The notes: a model not told the origin generated them from the sequence alone. Shown: positions 17,379-28,963, numbered from the stretch's first letter. The stretch is 64,000 nt of DNA from Tenacibaculum tangerinum (GCF_029853675.1 NZ_CP122539.1:2623001-2687000), one strand, 5' to 3'. A program made the numbers and translations.

Positions 17379-18056
17379 CTAAGTAGACATCATTTGAGTT
17401 GTAGTACCAGGCTCTTTTTTTGGCATTTTAATACGATTAATAACCTCTTCTTCTGAAAGTAAAATATATTCCCCACTCTTGGGAGAATCTTTAAAAAATT
17501 GATAAATTTCTAGAGCATAGGTTTGTGGATTAAAATAAAAAAACCATGTATCAGTGCCCACCTTTTCATCGTACGTAACCTTCAATACTAAATATTCTTT
17601 TCCTTTGAATAATTTTCGTTCTACGTTTTTATGAATAATGGTTCCGTTGTCTTTTAATTTCATCGGAAGTCCATATAAATACGTATAATAGTTTTTATAC
17701 AACCTAGCCCGTTCACAACTTAATTGGTGTTTTTTTAAGGTTGCTTCAGATGGATTGTCGTTTCCATTGAAGCTAACTTTACAGGTATCTTTATCAACGG
17801 TATATGCTGTGGTATTGCTTCCTCGAGTAGCTTTTACATAAAAATATTCTTTCGGAAGATTGATTTGTATTTCGCTAATTCTTTTAGGCTTATCAGGAGT
17901 TTCCATAGTTACTAACAAGGTTCCGTTGAATGTTTCCCAGTTATTATTGGGGTCGTGGTATTGTATGGATTTTTCTAACAATTCTATTCCTGAAAGCTCT
18001 TGTGAAACTCCAGCCGTTGCTAAAAATAAAGCGAAAAGAAAAGTTAATTTTTTCAT
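17379..18056 (-). CDS. secreted DUF6503-like protein
   Basis: I chose the start MKKLTFLFALFLATAGVSQ, which gives 225 residues with a signal peptide cut near VSQ. An earlier in-frame ATG at 18122 would place the aspS terminator inside the gene and is unlikely. The mature part is mixed beta with repeated aromatic residues and the string GTDTWFFYFNPQTYALEIYQ, reminiscent of LolA/outer-membrane-lipoprotein-sorting folds. The DUF6503 label is from memory. Role unknown, probably periplasmic. It lies between aspS and the ClC gene. Confidence 0.7.
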   Translation of the reverse strand: MKKLTFLFALFLATAGVSQELSGIELLEKSIQYHDPNNNWETFNGTLLVTMETPDKPKRISEIQINLPKEYFYVKATRGSNTTAYTVDKDTCKVSFNGNDNPSEATLKKHQLSCERARLYKNYYTYLYGLPMKLKDNGTIIHKNVERKLFKGKEYLVLKVTYDEKVGTDTWFFYFNPQTYALEIYQFFKDSPKSGEYILLSEEEVINRIKMPKKEPGTTTQMMST

Positions 18057-18068
18057 AACATTAAAAGT

Positions 18069-18103
18069 ACAAAAAATCCTGCTCTGAATGTCAGAACAGG
18101 ATT
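18069..18103 (-). terminator. terminator of aspS
   Basis: Arms 18075-18087 and 18091-18103 pair over 13 positions with one mismatch and a three-base loop. On the minus strand the stem is followed by TTTTTT. It separates aspS from the next minus-strand gene and supports the later start of that gene. Confidence 0.8.
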
Positions 18104-18138
18104 CATATATTGTGAAAACCACTAAAAATGGAGTTACC

Positions 18139-19893
18139 TTATCCTTTCTGAGTTAATTGGATATTTAATTCTTGGAGTTGTTCCTTATCTATCGTGGCAG
18201 GTGCATCGATCATAACGTCACGACCTGAATTGTTTTTAGGAAACGCAATAAAATCGCGAATGGTTTCTTGTCCTCCTAAAATTGCTACCAGTCTATCCAG
18301 TCCGAAAGCCAACCCTCCGTGCGGTGGTGCACCGTATTCAAAGGCATCCATTAAGAATCCGAATTGCGCTTTTGCCTCTTCTTCGGTAAACCCTAAGTGT
18401 TTAAACATAATGGCTTGCGTTTCTTTATCGTGAATTCTGATAGAACCTCCACCAATTTCGTTTCCGTTCAATACCAAATCGTAGGCATTCGCTTTCACGG
18501 CTCCTGGGTCTGAATCTAGTAAGGCTAACTGACCTGGTTTTGGTGACGTAAATGGATGGTGCATGGCGTGGTAATGACCCGTTTCTTCGTCTAACTCTAA
18601 CAAAGGGAAGTCGATTACCCATAACGGAGCAAACTCATCGGGTTTACGTAAGCCTAAACGTTCTGCTAGTTCCATACGTAGGGCACTTAGCTGTGCGCGA
18701 ACTTTGTTTGTACTTCCTGAAAGTATACAAATTAAATCTCCAGCCTTCGCTTTGGTAGCCTCAGCCCATTTTGCTAAATCTTCTTGGTCGTAGAACTTGT
18801 CTACCGACGATTTAAAGCTTCCGTCTTCATTACATTTTACATATACCATTCCTAAAGCTCCTACTTGCGGACGCTTTACCCAATCGATTATTTTATCAAT
18901 TTCTTTACGTGTATAGGAAGCTCCTCCTGGAACAGCGATACCCACGACCAACTCAGCATCGTTAAAAACTTTGAAGTCTTTGTGTTGTGCTACTTCGTTT
19001 AACTCGCCAAATTCCATTCCGAAACGGATATCTGGTTTGTCGTTACCATATTTTTGCATGGCTTCATCAAAGGTTATTCTTGGGAATTTATCAACTTCAA
19101 CGCCATTGATTTCTTTTAATAAATGACGAGTCATTCCTTCGAAAACTTCCAAAATATCTTCTTGCTCTACAAATGCCATTTCACAGTCTATCTGTGTGAA
19201 TTCTGGCTGACGGTCGGCACGTAAATCTTCATCTCTAAAACACTTTACAATTTGAAAGTATTTATCCATACCCCCTACCATTAACAACTGCTTAAAGGTT
19301 TGTGGAGATTGTGGTAAGGCATAAAACTGACCAGCATTCATACGAGACGGTACTAAGAAATCACGCGCTCCTTCTGGAGTAGACTTGATTAAATAAGGAG
19401 TTTCAACATCAATAAATCCTTTGTCAGATAAATATTTGCGGACTTCCATAGATACTTTATGGCGGAAAACTAAGCTGTTTTTAACAGGATTACGGCGAAT
19501 ATCTAAATAACGATATTTCATACGAATGTCTTCCCCTCCGTCGGTTTCATCTTCAATAGTGAAAGGTGGTAATTTCGCCTCGTTTAAAATTTCTAAGTTC
19601 GATACTAAAACTTCTATAGCACCTGTAGGGATATTTACGTTTTTTGATTGACGCTCAATAACTTTACCCGTTACTTGTACCACAAACTCACGCCCTAAAG
19701 TTTTGGCTTTTTCTAGTAAGTCTTTAGAAGTACGTTCTTCGTCGAAAATTAACTGTGTAATTCCGTAACGATCACGTAAATCTACCCAAATCATAAACCC
19801 TTTGTCACGTGATTTTTGTACCCATCCTGCAAGGGTTACTTCTGTATTAATGTGCGAGGCTCTTAACTCGCCACAAGTATGCGTTCTGTACAT
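18139..19893 (-). CDS. aspS: aspartate--tRNA ligase
   Basis: The 584-residue class II synthetase of the bacterial type has the N-terminal OB fold ([20 protein letters not shown], then [10 protein letters not shown]), motif 2 ([18 protein letters not shown]) and the C-terminal motif 3 ([13 protein letters not shown]). The GAD insertion domain is present in the middle. Length and motifs are normal. A TAnnTTTG promoter lies about 85 bp upstream and a terminator follows. Confidence 0.98.
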   Translation of the reverse strand: MYRTHTCGELRASHINTEVTLAGWVQKSRDKGFMIWVDLRDRYGITQLIFDEERTSKDLLEKAKTLGREFVVQVTGKVIERQSKNVNIPTGAIEVLVSNLEILNEAKLPPFTIEDETDGGEDIRMKYRYLDIRRNPVKNSLVFRHKVSMEVRKYLSDKGFIDVETPYLIKSTPEGARDFLVPSRMNAGQFYALPQSPQTFKQLLMVGGMDKYFQIVKCFRDEDLRADRQPEFTQIDCEMAFVEQEDILEVFEGMTRHLLKEINGVEVDKFPRITFDEAMQKYGNDKPDIRFGMEFGELNEVAQHKDFKVFNDAELVVGIAVPGGASYTRKEIDKIIDWVKRPQVGALGMVYVKCNEDGSFKSSVDKFYDQEDLAKWAEATKAKAGDLICILSGSTNKVRAQLSALRMELAERLGLRKPDEFAPLWVIDFPLLELDEETGHYHAMHHPFTSPKPGQLALLDSDPGAVKANAYDLVLNGNEIGGGSIRIHDKETQAIMFKHLGFTEEEAKAQFGFLMDAFEYGAPPHGGLAFGLDRLVAILGGQETIRDFIAFPKNNSGRDVMIDAPATIDKEQLQELNIQLTQKG

Positions 19894-19977
19894 TTTTAAA
19901 CCTTTTTTTCTCGCATAGCGAGATTTCCTATAAATTGTGATTCCGAAAGTATTTCGAAATCTAGAAATTTTAGCTGG

Positions 19978-19986
19978 GCAAAATTA
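19978..19986 (-). promoter_or_regulatory. promoter -7 box of aspS
   Basis: The minus strand reads TAATTTTGC, an exact TAnnTTTG match. It implies a leader of about 80 bases that contains a small hairpin (TCTCGC/GCGAGA, 19909-19923). Confidence 0.65.
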
Positions 19987-20001
19987 CGGAAATAATAGCA
20001 A

Positions 20002-20036
20002 TAAAAAAGGCTGAATAGTACAGAACTATTCAGCCT
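20002..20036 (-). terminator. terminator of the glycine-zipper protein gene
   Basis: Arms 20008-20019 and 20025-20036 (AGGCTGAATAGT and its complement) form a perfect 12-bp stem. On the minus strand a run of six T follows. Confidence 0.8.
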
Positions 20037-20057
20037 ATGTATGAAATCTTATTTTAT

Positions 20058-20543
20058 TTAAAAACTCATTGAAATTCCAACACCGTTACCATTAATCAAC
20101 ATATTAAATTGTGGTTTAAAATTATTGTAAGAAGTTGCATCTAAAGACGCATTATATAAATCTACTGCTTCGTTGGCCTTTTTATTAGCTCCAGAGGCAA
20201 TCGGAATTGCCACAATGATTAATCCTGCTCCTACACCTGCTATAGTCCAATTAGCCTCACCTCCTCCAATAGCTGCTCCAACAGGAAATCCTATTAAAGC
20301 TCCTCCTGCTCCTCCTAAAATAGTTGCCAAGGTAGTATTAGATTTAGCTTTTTTCATTAATGCCATTGCTTTTGCATCACTTTCCATTAGGTTTACCATC
20401 TCTTTCATAGAAACAGCTTTTCCATTGATAGAATATTTATATCCTCCAAAAACTTTTTCTTTTTCTATTTGTTGAGATTGGGCAAAAAACGAAGCGCAAA
20501 TTGCGAACAAAAAAGTAAAAACTGTTTTTTTCATACGTATCAA
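20058..20543 (-). CDS. exported glycine-zipper protein of unknown function
   Basis: The 161-residue product has a signal peptide (either MIRMKK or the ATG three codons later; cleavage near AQS). The middle holds a glycine zipper (GGAGGALIGFPVGAAIGGG) flanked by a second hydrophobic stretch (IAGVGAGLIIVAIPIASGA), so it can insert in a membrane as a helical hairpin. The C-terminus ends in SMSF. It lies 18 bp after the 131-aa gene on the same strand and ends in its own terminator. No function assigned. Confidence 0.75.
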   Translation of the reverse strand: MIRMKKTVFTFLFAICASFFAQSQQIEKEKVFGGYKYSINGKAVSMKEMVNLMESDAKAMALMKKAKSNTTLATILGGAGGALIGFPVGAAIGGGEANWTIAGVGAGLIIVAIPIASGANKKANEAVDLYNASLDATSYNNFKPQFNMLINGNGVGISMSF

Positions 20544-20561
20544 GAATTTAAAGTTGGTTCA

Positions 20562-20957
20562 TTATTTAATTAAAATTCCCTTCTTTCCTAAGAACTCAAT
20601 ATCTCTTAAAAAGCCTTTTTGAATGGTTTCTGCTTGAAAAATAAAGGTTTTATCGTGTAACCTATTATTTTCAAAAAATGTTACCTGAAAACGGTTGTCT
20701 AGAGCAAACAATTCAGGTTGCATGAGTTCAAACTTCTGATAACTGTTTGCAGGAAGTTTGTCTATTTTTCTTCGGAAAACAGAAGTAGTTTTCGTGTCTG
20801 AGAATCCTTGAGAAACGATGACTACCATTTCTAAATCAACATCCTTTCTATTTAGAATGTACACATTCCAATCTTCTTTGTTGTCAATCGGATTGGTTTC
20901 TAATACTACGGCAATTTCTACACCTGTTACTTTAGGAATTTCAATATCTTTCCTCAT
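20562..20957 (-). CDS. conserved flavobacterial protein of unknown function next to pheS
   Basis: The 131-residue soluble protein has no signal or membrane segment. It is rich in beta-strand-like stretches (VEIAVVLE, LEMVVIVSQGF, RFQVTFFENN). Proteins of this kind are sometimes labelled as phenylalanyl-tRNA synthetase alpha subunits in databases, in my view only because they sit next to pheS; there is no class II synthetase motif. Both the neighbour gene downstream and pheS upstream are on the same strand. Function unknown. Confidence 0.65.
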   Translation of the reverse strand: MRKDIEIPKVTGVEIAVVLETNPIDNKEDWNVYILNRKDVDLEMVVIVSQGFSDTKTTSVFRRKIDKLPANSYQKFELMQPELFALDNRFQVTFFENNRLHDKTFIFQAETIQKGFLRDIEFLGKKGILIK

Positions 20958-21018
20958 AAAATTAGATTGAAGGTTTTATGCAAAAGACGAACGTACTTTA
21001 ATCATATACCTTTTACCG

Positions 21019-22038
21019 TTATATCACCGATTTAAACTGTTCTAAGAAACGCTTGTCGTTTTCATAAAACATACGAATATCTGGAATTTGATATAATAAC
21101 ATGGCAATACGCTCGATACCCATTCCGAAAGCATAACCGCTATATTTTGTTGGGTCGATATTACAGTTTTTCAACACATTCGGGTCTACCATACCACATC
21201 CCATAATTTCTAACCAACCAGTTCCTTTGGTTATTCTGTAATCGGTTTCTGTTTCTAATCCCCAATAAATATCTACTTCAGCACTTGGCTCAGTAAATGG
21301 AAAATAAGATGGACGCAAACGTATTTTAGATTTGCCAAACATTTCTTTGGTAAAGTATAGCAAGGTTTGTTTTAAATCGGCAAAAGACACATCGGTATCA
21401 ATGTACAACCCTTCTACTTGGTGAAAAATACAGTGTGCACGGGCAGAAATGTCTTCATTTCTAAATACACGACCCGGAGAAATAGTACGAATAGGAGGTT
21501 CGTTATTTTCCATATAACGTACCTGAACTGATGAGGTATGTGTTCTTAGTAAAGTATCAGGATTCTTTTCAATAAAGAAAGTATCCTGCATATCTCGTGC
21601 TGGGTGATACTCTGGTAAATTTAAGGCCGTAAAGTTGTGCCAATCATCTTCAATTTCTGGTCCCTCAGAAACAGTAAAACCAATACGATTAAACACTTCG
21701 ATAATTTGATTTTTAACCAAAGAAATTGGGTGACGAGATCCTAAATTGATAGGCTCAGATGGGCGAGTTAAATCACCATAAACTCCTGTATCTTCAATGG
21801 CACTTTCTAAGGCATCGTTTAACTCGGTAACTTTATTTTCGGCAGACTTTTTTAGGTTGTTTAATGCTTTTCCGAAGTCTTTACGTAACTCAGCATCCAC
21901 ATTTTTAAATTCGGCAAATAAGTCTTTTAACAAGCCCTTGCTTCCTAAATATTTTATTCTAAAAGCTTCTATTTCTTCTTTAGAAGTTGTGTTAAAAGCG
22001 TGTACTTCTCCGATTAATTCTTTTACCTTATCTAACAT
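21019..22038 (-). CDS. pheS: phenylalanine--tRNA ligase subunit alpha
   Basis: The 339-residue class II synthetase subunit starts at [12 protein letters not shown]; the longer frame with nine more residues would begin at the promoter box and is rejected. An N-terminal coiled coil (about 1-85) binds tRNA, followed by the catalytic core with motif 2 ([19 protein letters not shown]) and motif 3 ([16 protein letters not shown]). The beta subunit gene is not in the window, as is common in Bacteroidota. Confidence 0.97.
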   Translation of the reverse strand: MLDKVKELIGEVHAFNTTSKEEIEAFRIKYLGSKGLLKDLFAEFKNVDAELRKDFGKALNNLKKSAENKVTELNDALESAIEDTGVYGDLTRPSEPINLGSRHPISLVKNQIIEVFNRIGFTVSEGPEIEDDWHNFTALNLPEYHPARDMQDTFFIEKNPDTLLRTHTSSVQVRYMENNEPPIRTISPGRVFRNEDISARAHCIFHQVEGLYIDTDVSFADLKQTLLYFTKEMFGKSKIRLRPSYFPFTEPSAEVDIYWGLETETDYRITKGTGWLEIMGCGMVDPNVLKNCNIDPTKYSGYAFGMGIERIAMLLYQIPDIRMFYENDKRFLEQFKSVI

Positions 22039-22061
22039 AATCTTTTCAAAAAAGTTAAGCA

Positions 22062-22070
22062 GCAAATTTA
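22062..22070 (-). promoter_or_regulatory. promoter -7 box of pheS
   Basis: The minus strand reads TAAATTTGC, an exact match to TAnnTTTG, 24 bp ahead of the chosen pheS start. Confidence 0.65.
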
Positions 22071-22168
22071 CGTTTTTTTAGTTAAAACAATAAGGTATTT
22101 TATGTAATAACGAAAACGTTGTAGAAAACTATAAAATAAACAAAAAAATCAAATTTAACAAATCGTAA

Positions 22169-23572
<1,404 letters not shown>

Positions 23573-23592
23573 TAGTTTATAAAATAAAGCTG

Positions 23593-23625
23593 AAGCCTCA
23601 TAGAAAATTCTATGAGGCTTTTTCG
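23593..23625. terminator. terminator of gdhA
   Basis: Arms 23593-23603 (AAGCCTCATAG) and 23610-23620 are exact complements, followed by TTTTC. Confidence 0.8.
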
Positions 23626-23708
23626 TTTTGTGTAATTTGTAAGCATTTTTTAGCGATAAGCTTCTTACATTTTGTACTTTCGACAGATAAATAAGTCATC
23701 AAATAGTA

Positions 23709-24662
23709 ATGAGTAAAAGAAAAGATAGATATACCATCGCTTTTTATAATGTAGAAAACTTGTTCGATACCTTTGACAATCCTAAGACACATGACGATGA
23801 TTTTACGCCTAAAAGTAGGTTGGGTTGGAATACAAAAAAGTACCAACATAAGTTGAGAAAAATAACATCGGTTATTCGTCAATTAGGAAGCAATAAGTCT
23901 ATATACCCACCCGCTATTATCGGATTGGTAGAAGTTGAAAATGCAAAAGTTGTAAAAGATTTAGCTACTCATAAAAATTTGTCAAAATACACGTATAAAT
24001 ATGTCCATTACGATTCTCCTGACGAACGAGGAATAGATGTTGCGCTACTTTATAATAGTGATTTTTTTGAGGTTATTTCATCTAAAACACATCATTTGTT
24101 ATTAACCGATGAAATAGGAGAAATAGATTACACTCGCGATTTATTAGAAGTAAAAGGGATGTTGAATGGAGAAGTAGTATATGTTTTGGTAAACCACTGG
24201 CCTTCTCGTAGACAAGGAGAAACAGAAACAGAAGAAAACAGGATAAAAGCTGCAAAATTAGTTCGTAAGACGATTCATTCTATACAAGAAAAAGAAGAGA
24301 ATGCAAAGTTTATTATTATGGGAGATTTTAATGACGATCCCACAAGTATTAGTATTGAAAATCATTTGATGTCGGGCGATTTGTATAACCCTATGAAACC
24401 TTTATATGAAAAGGGAATGGGAACTACGACTCATTACAAGGAGTGGCATTTGTTTGACCAGATTATCTTTTCGAGAGATTTTTTCGATACTGAAAAGAGT
24501 GAGCATACCTTTTTAGAAGCAAAAATATTCAAAACAGATTGGTTAAAAATATATAGAGGAAAATACAAAGGAAGTCCGTTTAGAACCTACATTGGTCCTT
24601 TTTATAAAGGCGGCTTTTCCGACCATTTTCCTGTGTATGTTATTTTTGAAAAAGACAGTTAA
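23709..24662 (+). CDS. endonuclease/exonuclease/phosphatase family protein
   Basis: The 317-residue protein has the EEP fold motifs in order: FYNVENLFDTFD (Asn/Glu metal ligands), IGLVEVENAKV, the NHWPSRRQGE loop with the catalytic His, FIIMGDFNDDP (Asp/Asn pair) and SDHFPVYV at the C-terminal His. No signal peptide is visible, so it is probably cytoplasmic. Substrate (DNA, phospholipid or phosphoinositide-like) cannot be told from sequence. It converges on glmS across a bidirectional terminator. Confidence 0.9.
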   Translation: MSKRKDRYTIAFYNVENLFDTFDNPKTHDDDFTPKSRLGWNTKKYQHKLRKITSVIRQLGSNKSIYPPAIIGLVEVENAKVVKDLATHKNLSKYTYKYVHYDSPDERGIDVALLYNSDFFEVISSKTHHLLLTDEIGEIDYTRDLLEVKGMLNGEVVYVLVNHWPSRRQGETETEENRIKAAKLVRKTIHSIQEKEENAKFIIMGDFNDDPTSISIENHLMSGDLYNPMKPLYEKGMGTTTHYKEWHLFDQIIFSRDFFDTEKSEHTFLEAKIFKTDWLKIYRGKYKGSPFRTYIGPFYKGGFSDHFPVYVIFEKDS

Positions 24663-24695
24663 AAAAATCCTGAGAAAATATTCTCAGGATTTTTT
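24661..24695. terminator. bidirectional terminator between the EEP gene and glmS
   Basis: AATCCTGAGAA and its complement TTCTCAGGATT form a stem with A- and T-runs on either side, so it can end transcripts from both convergent genes. Confidence 0.8.
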
Positions 24696-24722
24696 GATAT
24701 TTACATTCAAAATCAGTTATTT

Positions 24723-26579
24723 CTATTCAACAGTTACCGATTTTGCTAAGTTTCTAGGTTGATCTACATTTTTGCCTAACATAACTGCTATATGGTATGA
24801 TAACAGTTGTAAAGGAATTGTAGTTAGTAAAGGCGTAAAAGCCTCTTCAGTATCTGGAATTTCAATAACATGATCGGCTATTTCTTTAACGGTTTCATCG
24901 CCCTCAGTAACTACTGCAACTATTTTACCGCTTCTAGACTTAATTTCTTGAATGTTACTGACTACTTTTTCATAATGTCCTTTGCTTGTTGCAATTACAA
25001 AAACAGGCATGTTTTCATCAATTAAAGCAATCGGTCCGTGTTTCATTTCAGCAGCAGGATACCCTTCAGCATGGATGTAAGAAATTTCTTTCAGCTTTAA
25101 AGCTCCTTCTAAGGCAACAGGAAAATTGAATCCTCTACCTAGGTACAAACAGTTTTTGGCATTTTTATATACATTGGCTATCTCTTTAGCCTGCTCATTA
25201 GTTTTCAACAGTGTTTCAACCTGATTAGGAATTTGCTGTAAAGTTTGTAAATAGGCATTTACGGCAGATTTAGACAGTGTTCCTTTAGCTTGTGCTAGCT
25301 TTAAAGCAATTAGAGAAAGCACTGTAATTTGTGTGGTGAATGCTTTAGTTGAAGCAACTCCGATTTCTGGACCAGCATGGGTATACGCCCCAGCATGAGT
25401 TTCTCTAGCTATAGAAGAACCCACTACATTACAAACTCCAAACACAAAGGCGCCTTTAGATTTTGCCAGTTTAATAGCGGCTAAGGTATCGGCGGTTTCT
25501 CCAGATTGAGAGATCGCAATTACGACGTCTTTGGGAGTTATAATAGGGTTACGGTATCTAAATTCAGAAGCATATTCTACTTCAACAGGAATACGAGCCA
25601 TATCTTCAAAAAGATATTCTCCAACTAGTCCGGCATGCCATGAGGTACCACAAGCTACAATAATAATTCTGTCAGCATTTAAGAACTTCGACATATTATC
25701 ATCTATACCAGACATTCTAATTAAACCTTCATTTGGCAGCATTCTACCTCTGTAAGTATCTCTGATGGCCTTAGGTTGCTCATAGATCTCTTTCAGCATA
25801 AAGTGATCGTAACCACCTTTTTCAATTTGGTCAAGACTTAATTGTAATTTCTGAATGTTCGCATCAATTTCTTTATCATTCTCAATTTTACGAACTTTAA
25901 TTCCTCTATTTCTTTTTATAATTGCCAATTCACCATCTTCTAGGTAAATGGCGTTTTTTGTGTACTCAATAAAAGGAGAGGCATCTGAAGCCACAAAAAA
26001 TTCTTCATTATTTTTTCCAACACCAATTGCTATAGGACTTCCCAATCTAGCTACAACCAATTCATTGGGTTTTGTTTTGTCGAAAACAGCAATAGCATAA
26101 GCACCTATCACATTGGTTAATGCTAACTGAACTGCTTTTCCTAATTTACACCCTTCGGTCTTTTTAACTTCCTCAATAAGATTTACTAAAACTTCGGTAT
26201 CTGTGTCGCTTTTAAATTGGTAACCACGTAAGGTTAGTTCCTTTTTAATGGTGTCGTAATTCTCAATAATACCGTTATGAACAATTACCAAATCTCCAGA
26301 CTCAGAAAAGTGAGGATGAGAATTTACATCGTTAGGAACTCCATGAGTTGCCCATCTAGTATGTCCAATACCTATGTTACCTTTTTTTCGTTGCTCTTCT
26401 CTATTCGTAATAATCTCTAAATCAGAAACCTTACCCTTGGTTTTAGATAGGTGCATCGTTTCGCCATCATACATCATGATTCCAGCACTATCATAACCTC
26501 TGTATTCTAAACGCTTGAGTCCGTTAATTACAATCGGATAAGCTTCTCTGTGTCCAATATACCCTGTGATTCCACACAT
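24723..26579 (-). CDS. glmS: glutamine--fructose-6-phosphate aminotransferase (isomerizing)
   Basis: The 618-residue enzyme has the N-terminal glutaminase domain with nucleophile Cys2 (MCGITGYIG) and the HTRWATHG and HNGIIENY motifs. Two SIS sugar-isomerase domains follow (ACGTSWHAGLVGEYLFE near residue 300 and LGRGFNFPVALEGALKLKE near 480), then the C-terminal DQPRNLAKSVTVE. It makes glucosamine-6-phosphate for peptidoglycan and LPS. It is the last gene of a minus-strand operon with the half glycogen synthase and the DUF4270 lipoprotein. No glmS ribozyme is seen upstream. Confidence 0.98.
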   Translation of the reverse strand: MCGITGYIGHREAYPIVINGLKRLEYRGYDSAGIMMYDGETMHLSKTKGKVSDLEIITNREEQRKKGNIGIGHTRWATHGVPNDVNSHPHFSESGDLVIVHNGIIENYDTIKKELTLRGYQFKSDTDTEVLVNLIEEVKKTEGCKLGKAVQLALTNVIGAYAIAVFDKTKPNELVVARLGSPIAIGVGKNNEEFFVASDASPFIEYTKNAIYLEDGELAIIKRNRGIKVRKIENDKEIDANIQKLQLSLDQIEKGGYDHFMLKEIYEQPKAIRDTYRGRMLPNEGLIRMSGIDDNMSKFLNADRIIIVACGTSWHAGLVGEYLFEDMARIPVEVEYASEFRYRNPIITPKDVVIAISQSGETADTLAAIKLAKSKGAFVFGVCNVVGSSIARETHAGAYTHAGPEIGVASTKAFTTQITVLSLIALKLAQAKGTLSKSAVNAYLQTLQQIPNQVETLLKTNEQAKEIANVYKNAKNCLYLGRGFNFPVALEGALKLKEISYIHAEGYPAAEMKHGPIALIDENMPVFVIATSKGHYEKVVSNIQEIKSRSGKIVAVVTEGDETVKEIADHVIEIPDTEEAFTPLLTTIPLQLLSYHIAVMLGKNVDQPRNLAKSVTVE

Positions 26580-26587
26580 AATAATTC

Positions 26588-28123
26588 TTATTTTTCTTTT
26601 GAATATGATATTTTTAAAACAGCTCTTTTGGTTTCGTTAGCTGTAATGTCTCCATTAAATAACCTTACTGCTCTAGGGTTCCAGTTATAGGTGCTAACAG
26701 AAGTACTAGTTACAGGAGTGTCTGTAGGATTGTAAACTTTTAAAATTAAGGGTTCTGCAGTTGTGTCTTCCTCACCAGATAAAAGATTAGAAATGTAGTT
26801 AGTGATTCTAAATGTATATTTTTCGGGGCTATCGTCCTCTTTCTCTAAGTTTCCTCCAAAATTTACAGCTTCAATGTATGCATCTATTAGTTGCGTAGGA
26901 GAAGTACCTCCTGACTCGTTTTCTTTATTTTGATATAAAAACAATCTCTGAGGCAGGATACTTGCATCATCGCTAATTTCATTGTTTACGTAAAACGTAA
27001 GAGAAGCGTCGTTAACAAGCCAATTATTACTTCTTAATTCTTGAAGTTTTACATCATCTATAATTTTAACCTCTGCCATACTTCCCGCTGTTCCTTGAAT
27101 TACAAAGCTGTTAGCAGTTGAGGTAGTAGAAGGCGTCATTTTATATACACTATTTTGTATACCTGATAAAGGGAAATTATATTTTCTATTTATAGTGTCT
27201 GTTACTGTATTAGAAGCATCAACTAAATATTTCGTATAATGAAATTCTAATGATGGACCAGGAGATGCTGTTAAGTTGAAAGGAACTAAAGAACCATCTG
27301 TGCCAGAAGCCTCAATAATAAGACCTCTAAAATAGTTTTCAAATTCTTCTTTCGATGAAAATTCAGAACTCTCAAATTTGTCCCAAAAAAGACTTTTCAT
27401 TTTCGAGACATCTAACGGAATCGCTAAAAAAGGTACAGCGATAGTTTCGCCATTATTTGTTCTTGTTGCTTTTACAATCTCTTCATAGGTTTTAGAAGGA
27501 TTAAACCTATCTATTCTTTCGTATGAAAAAACAGTATCTTTTTCTGATGGTTTGAAGGTAAAATCAGAAGTTTCGTTTAAAACTTGAATACTTTCGTAAT
27601 CGAAGTTAGAGAAAAACGAGTTTCTTTTAGAAGGGTCGCTAGGATTTAGTGTGTTTAGATACGTGTTATTCTGTTTAACCATAACAGAGGTACCCACATC
27701 AACATTACCTAAAATAGAATCTAATTTATAGGTGGTAATTCCGTCTGCATTTTCTCCTTGCGAAGTCGAAATATAAGGTAGTTTTAGTATAACCTTATCT
27801 AAATCGACAATAGTATCATTACTAGCACTGTTTTTTAATCCAGCAACATATCCTACTTGAGAAACAATAGAAGCTTCAATTTTTTCTGCATTAGGGTTGT
27901 TATATACTCCCAACCAATATTCGCTAATACTAGCGTTGATGTTATCGGCTTGTACGCTGTCAATGTTAATAGGAGTTATTTCTACATCTAATAAAAACTC
28001 TCCTGTTTCAAATTTATCGTTGTTAATGACGTTTGTTCCTACATCACTAAAGTCTTTTTCACAAGCTATATTAGCTGCTAAACATAGCAAACTAATACCA
28101 ATGGCTCCAATTTTTCTAATCAT
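26588..28123 (-). CDS. DUF4270 family lipoprotein
   Basis: The 511-residue protein starts with a lipoprotein signal (lipobox ANIAC, Cys21), then EKDFSDVGTNVINNDKFET, the typical opening of DUF4270. Most of it is beta-rich with extracytoplasmic character. It is regularly found between a glycogen-synthase-like gene and glmS in Flavobacteriia. The upstream gene stops on the same base at which this one begins, which points to coupling. The role is not known; a surface or cell-envelope function fits its anchor. Confidence 0.85.
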   Translation of the reverse strand: MIRKIGAIGISLLCLAANIACEKDFSDVGTNVINNDKFETGEFLLDVEITPINIDSVQADNINASISEYWLGVYNNPNAEKIEASIVSQVGYVAGLKNSASNDTIVDLDKVILKLPYISTSQGENADGITTYKLDSILGNVDVGTSVMVKQNNTYLNTLNPSDPSKRNSFFSNFDYESIQVLNETSDFTFKPSEKDTVFSYERIDRFNPSKTYEEIVKATRTNNGETIAVPFLAIPLDVSKMKSLFWDKFESSEFSSKEEFENYFRGLIIEASGTDGSLVPFNLTASPGPSLEFHYTKYLVDASNTVTDTINRKYNFPLSGIQNSVYKMTPSTTSTANSFVIQGTAGSMAEVKIIDDVKLQELRSNNWLVNDASLTFYVNNEISDDASILPQRLFLYQNKENESGGTSPTQLIDAYIEAVNFGGNLEKEDDSPEKYTFRITNYISNLLSGEEDTTAEPLILKVYNPTDTPVTSTSVSTYNWNPRAVRLFNGDITANETKRAVLKISYSKEK

Positions 28124-28938
28124 TATTCGCTTAATTCTAAAACGTTCTCTTTATAAAATTCTATGTATGCTTCGGTTAAGTTTTCTTCTGACTGAAAGTC
28201 TAAAATTTTAACATTACTTTGTTCAATAAAAGCTTCAATTTCTTCGGGTAAACTCTCACTGCCCTTTATAATAGCATCTGAATTTTCAATAGCACTCTTT
28301 AAAAGATTATTATGACTCGGTGTTTCGATTGTCGCTACTTTAGCATTTTCAATTTTATCAAAACGAATTTTATTAGCCAACTCGTTATTCAAATCTTCAA
28401 TAGTACTATTATAAAGCGAAGTTACAATCTTACTTTCAGTGAACAACGGTTCTTCTTTATAAAATTCTCTTAAATATAAAGGTAATAGTGAAGCCATCCA
28501 TCCATGAACATGAATAATATCTGGAGCCCAGTTGAGCTTTTTAACCGTCTCAACCACACCTTTTGCAAAGAAAATCATACGTTCGTCGTTATCGTCAAAC
28601 AGCTTATCATCTTCATCAGAGTACACCGCTTTACGCTTAAAGTATTCATCATTATCAATAAAATACACTTGCATTCTCTCTTTAGGAATCGAAGCAACCT
28701 TAATTATCAAAGGCATATCCATGTCGTTAATAATTAAGTTCATTCCCGATAGGCGAATTACCTCGTGTAACTGGTGTCTTCGCTCATTAATAACCCCAAA
28801 TCGAGGCATGAAAATACGGGTTTGAATTCCTTTAGAATGTGCATTTTTAGCAACGTTAAATGCGGTAGATGATAATTCTGTTTCTGGTAAATAAGGAATT
28901 ACCTCTGATGAAACGTATAAAATTCTCTTATCCTTCAT
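28123..28938 (-). CDS. glycogen/starch synthase N-terminal-domain protein
   Basis: The 271-residue protein matches only the N-terminal Rossmann domain of GT5 glycogen synthases (RILYVSSEVIPYLPETEL, then PDIIHVHGWMASLLPLYLRE). The catalytic C-terminal domain is absent and the ADP-glucose motif K-x-G-G-L, expected right after the first strand, is replaced by PETELSST. Half proteins like this occur ahead of DUF4270 and glmS in related genomes, so this is probably the natural length. I infer a non-catalytic or altered role linked to amino-sugar or envelope metabolism. Confidence 0.8.
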   Translation of the reverse strand: MKDKRILYVSSEVIPYLPETELSSTAFNVAKNAHSKGIQTRIFMPRFGVINERRHQLHEVIRLSGMNLIINDMDMPLIIKVASIPKERMQVYFIDNDEYFKRKAVYSDEDDKLFDDNDERMIFFAKGVVETVKKLNWAPDIIHVHGWMASLLPLYLREFYKEEPLFTESKIVTSLYNSTIEDLNNELANKIRFDKIENAKVATIETPSHNNLLKSAIENSDAIIKGSESLPEEIEAFIEQSNVKILDFQSEENLTEAYIEFYKENVLELSE

Positions 28939-28963
28939 TAATCGATCTCTTTTGTTGAAAGGT

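Noticed and set aside
20562..20957. Annotation of the 131-aa gene as a phenylalanyl-tRNA synthetase subunit.
   Set aside because: No class II motif is present and the real pheS lies next to it.
22039..22065. Nine extra N-terminal residues of pheS.
   Set aside because: They overlap the promoter region (box at 22062-22070); the family start is MLDKVKEL.
24723..26579. A glmS ribozyme ahead of glmS.
   Set aside because: Only eight bases separate glmS from the gene before it, and no such structure is known in this phylum.
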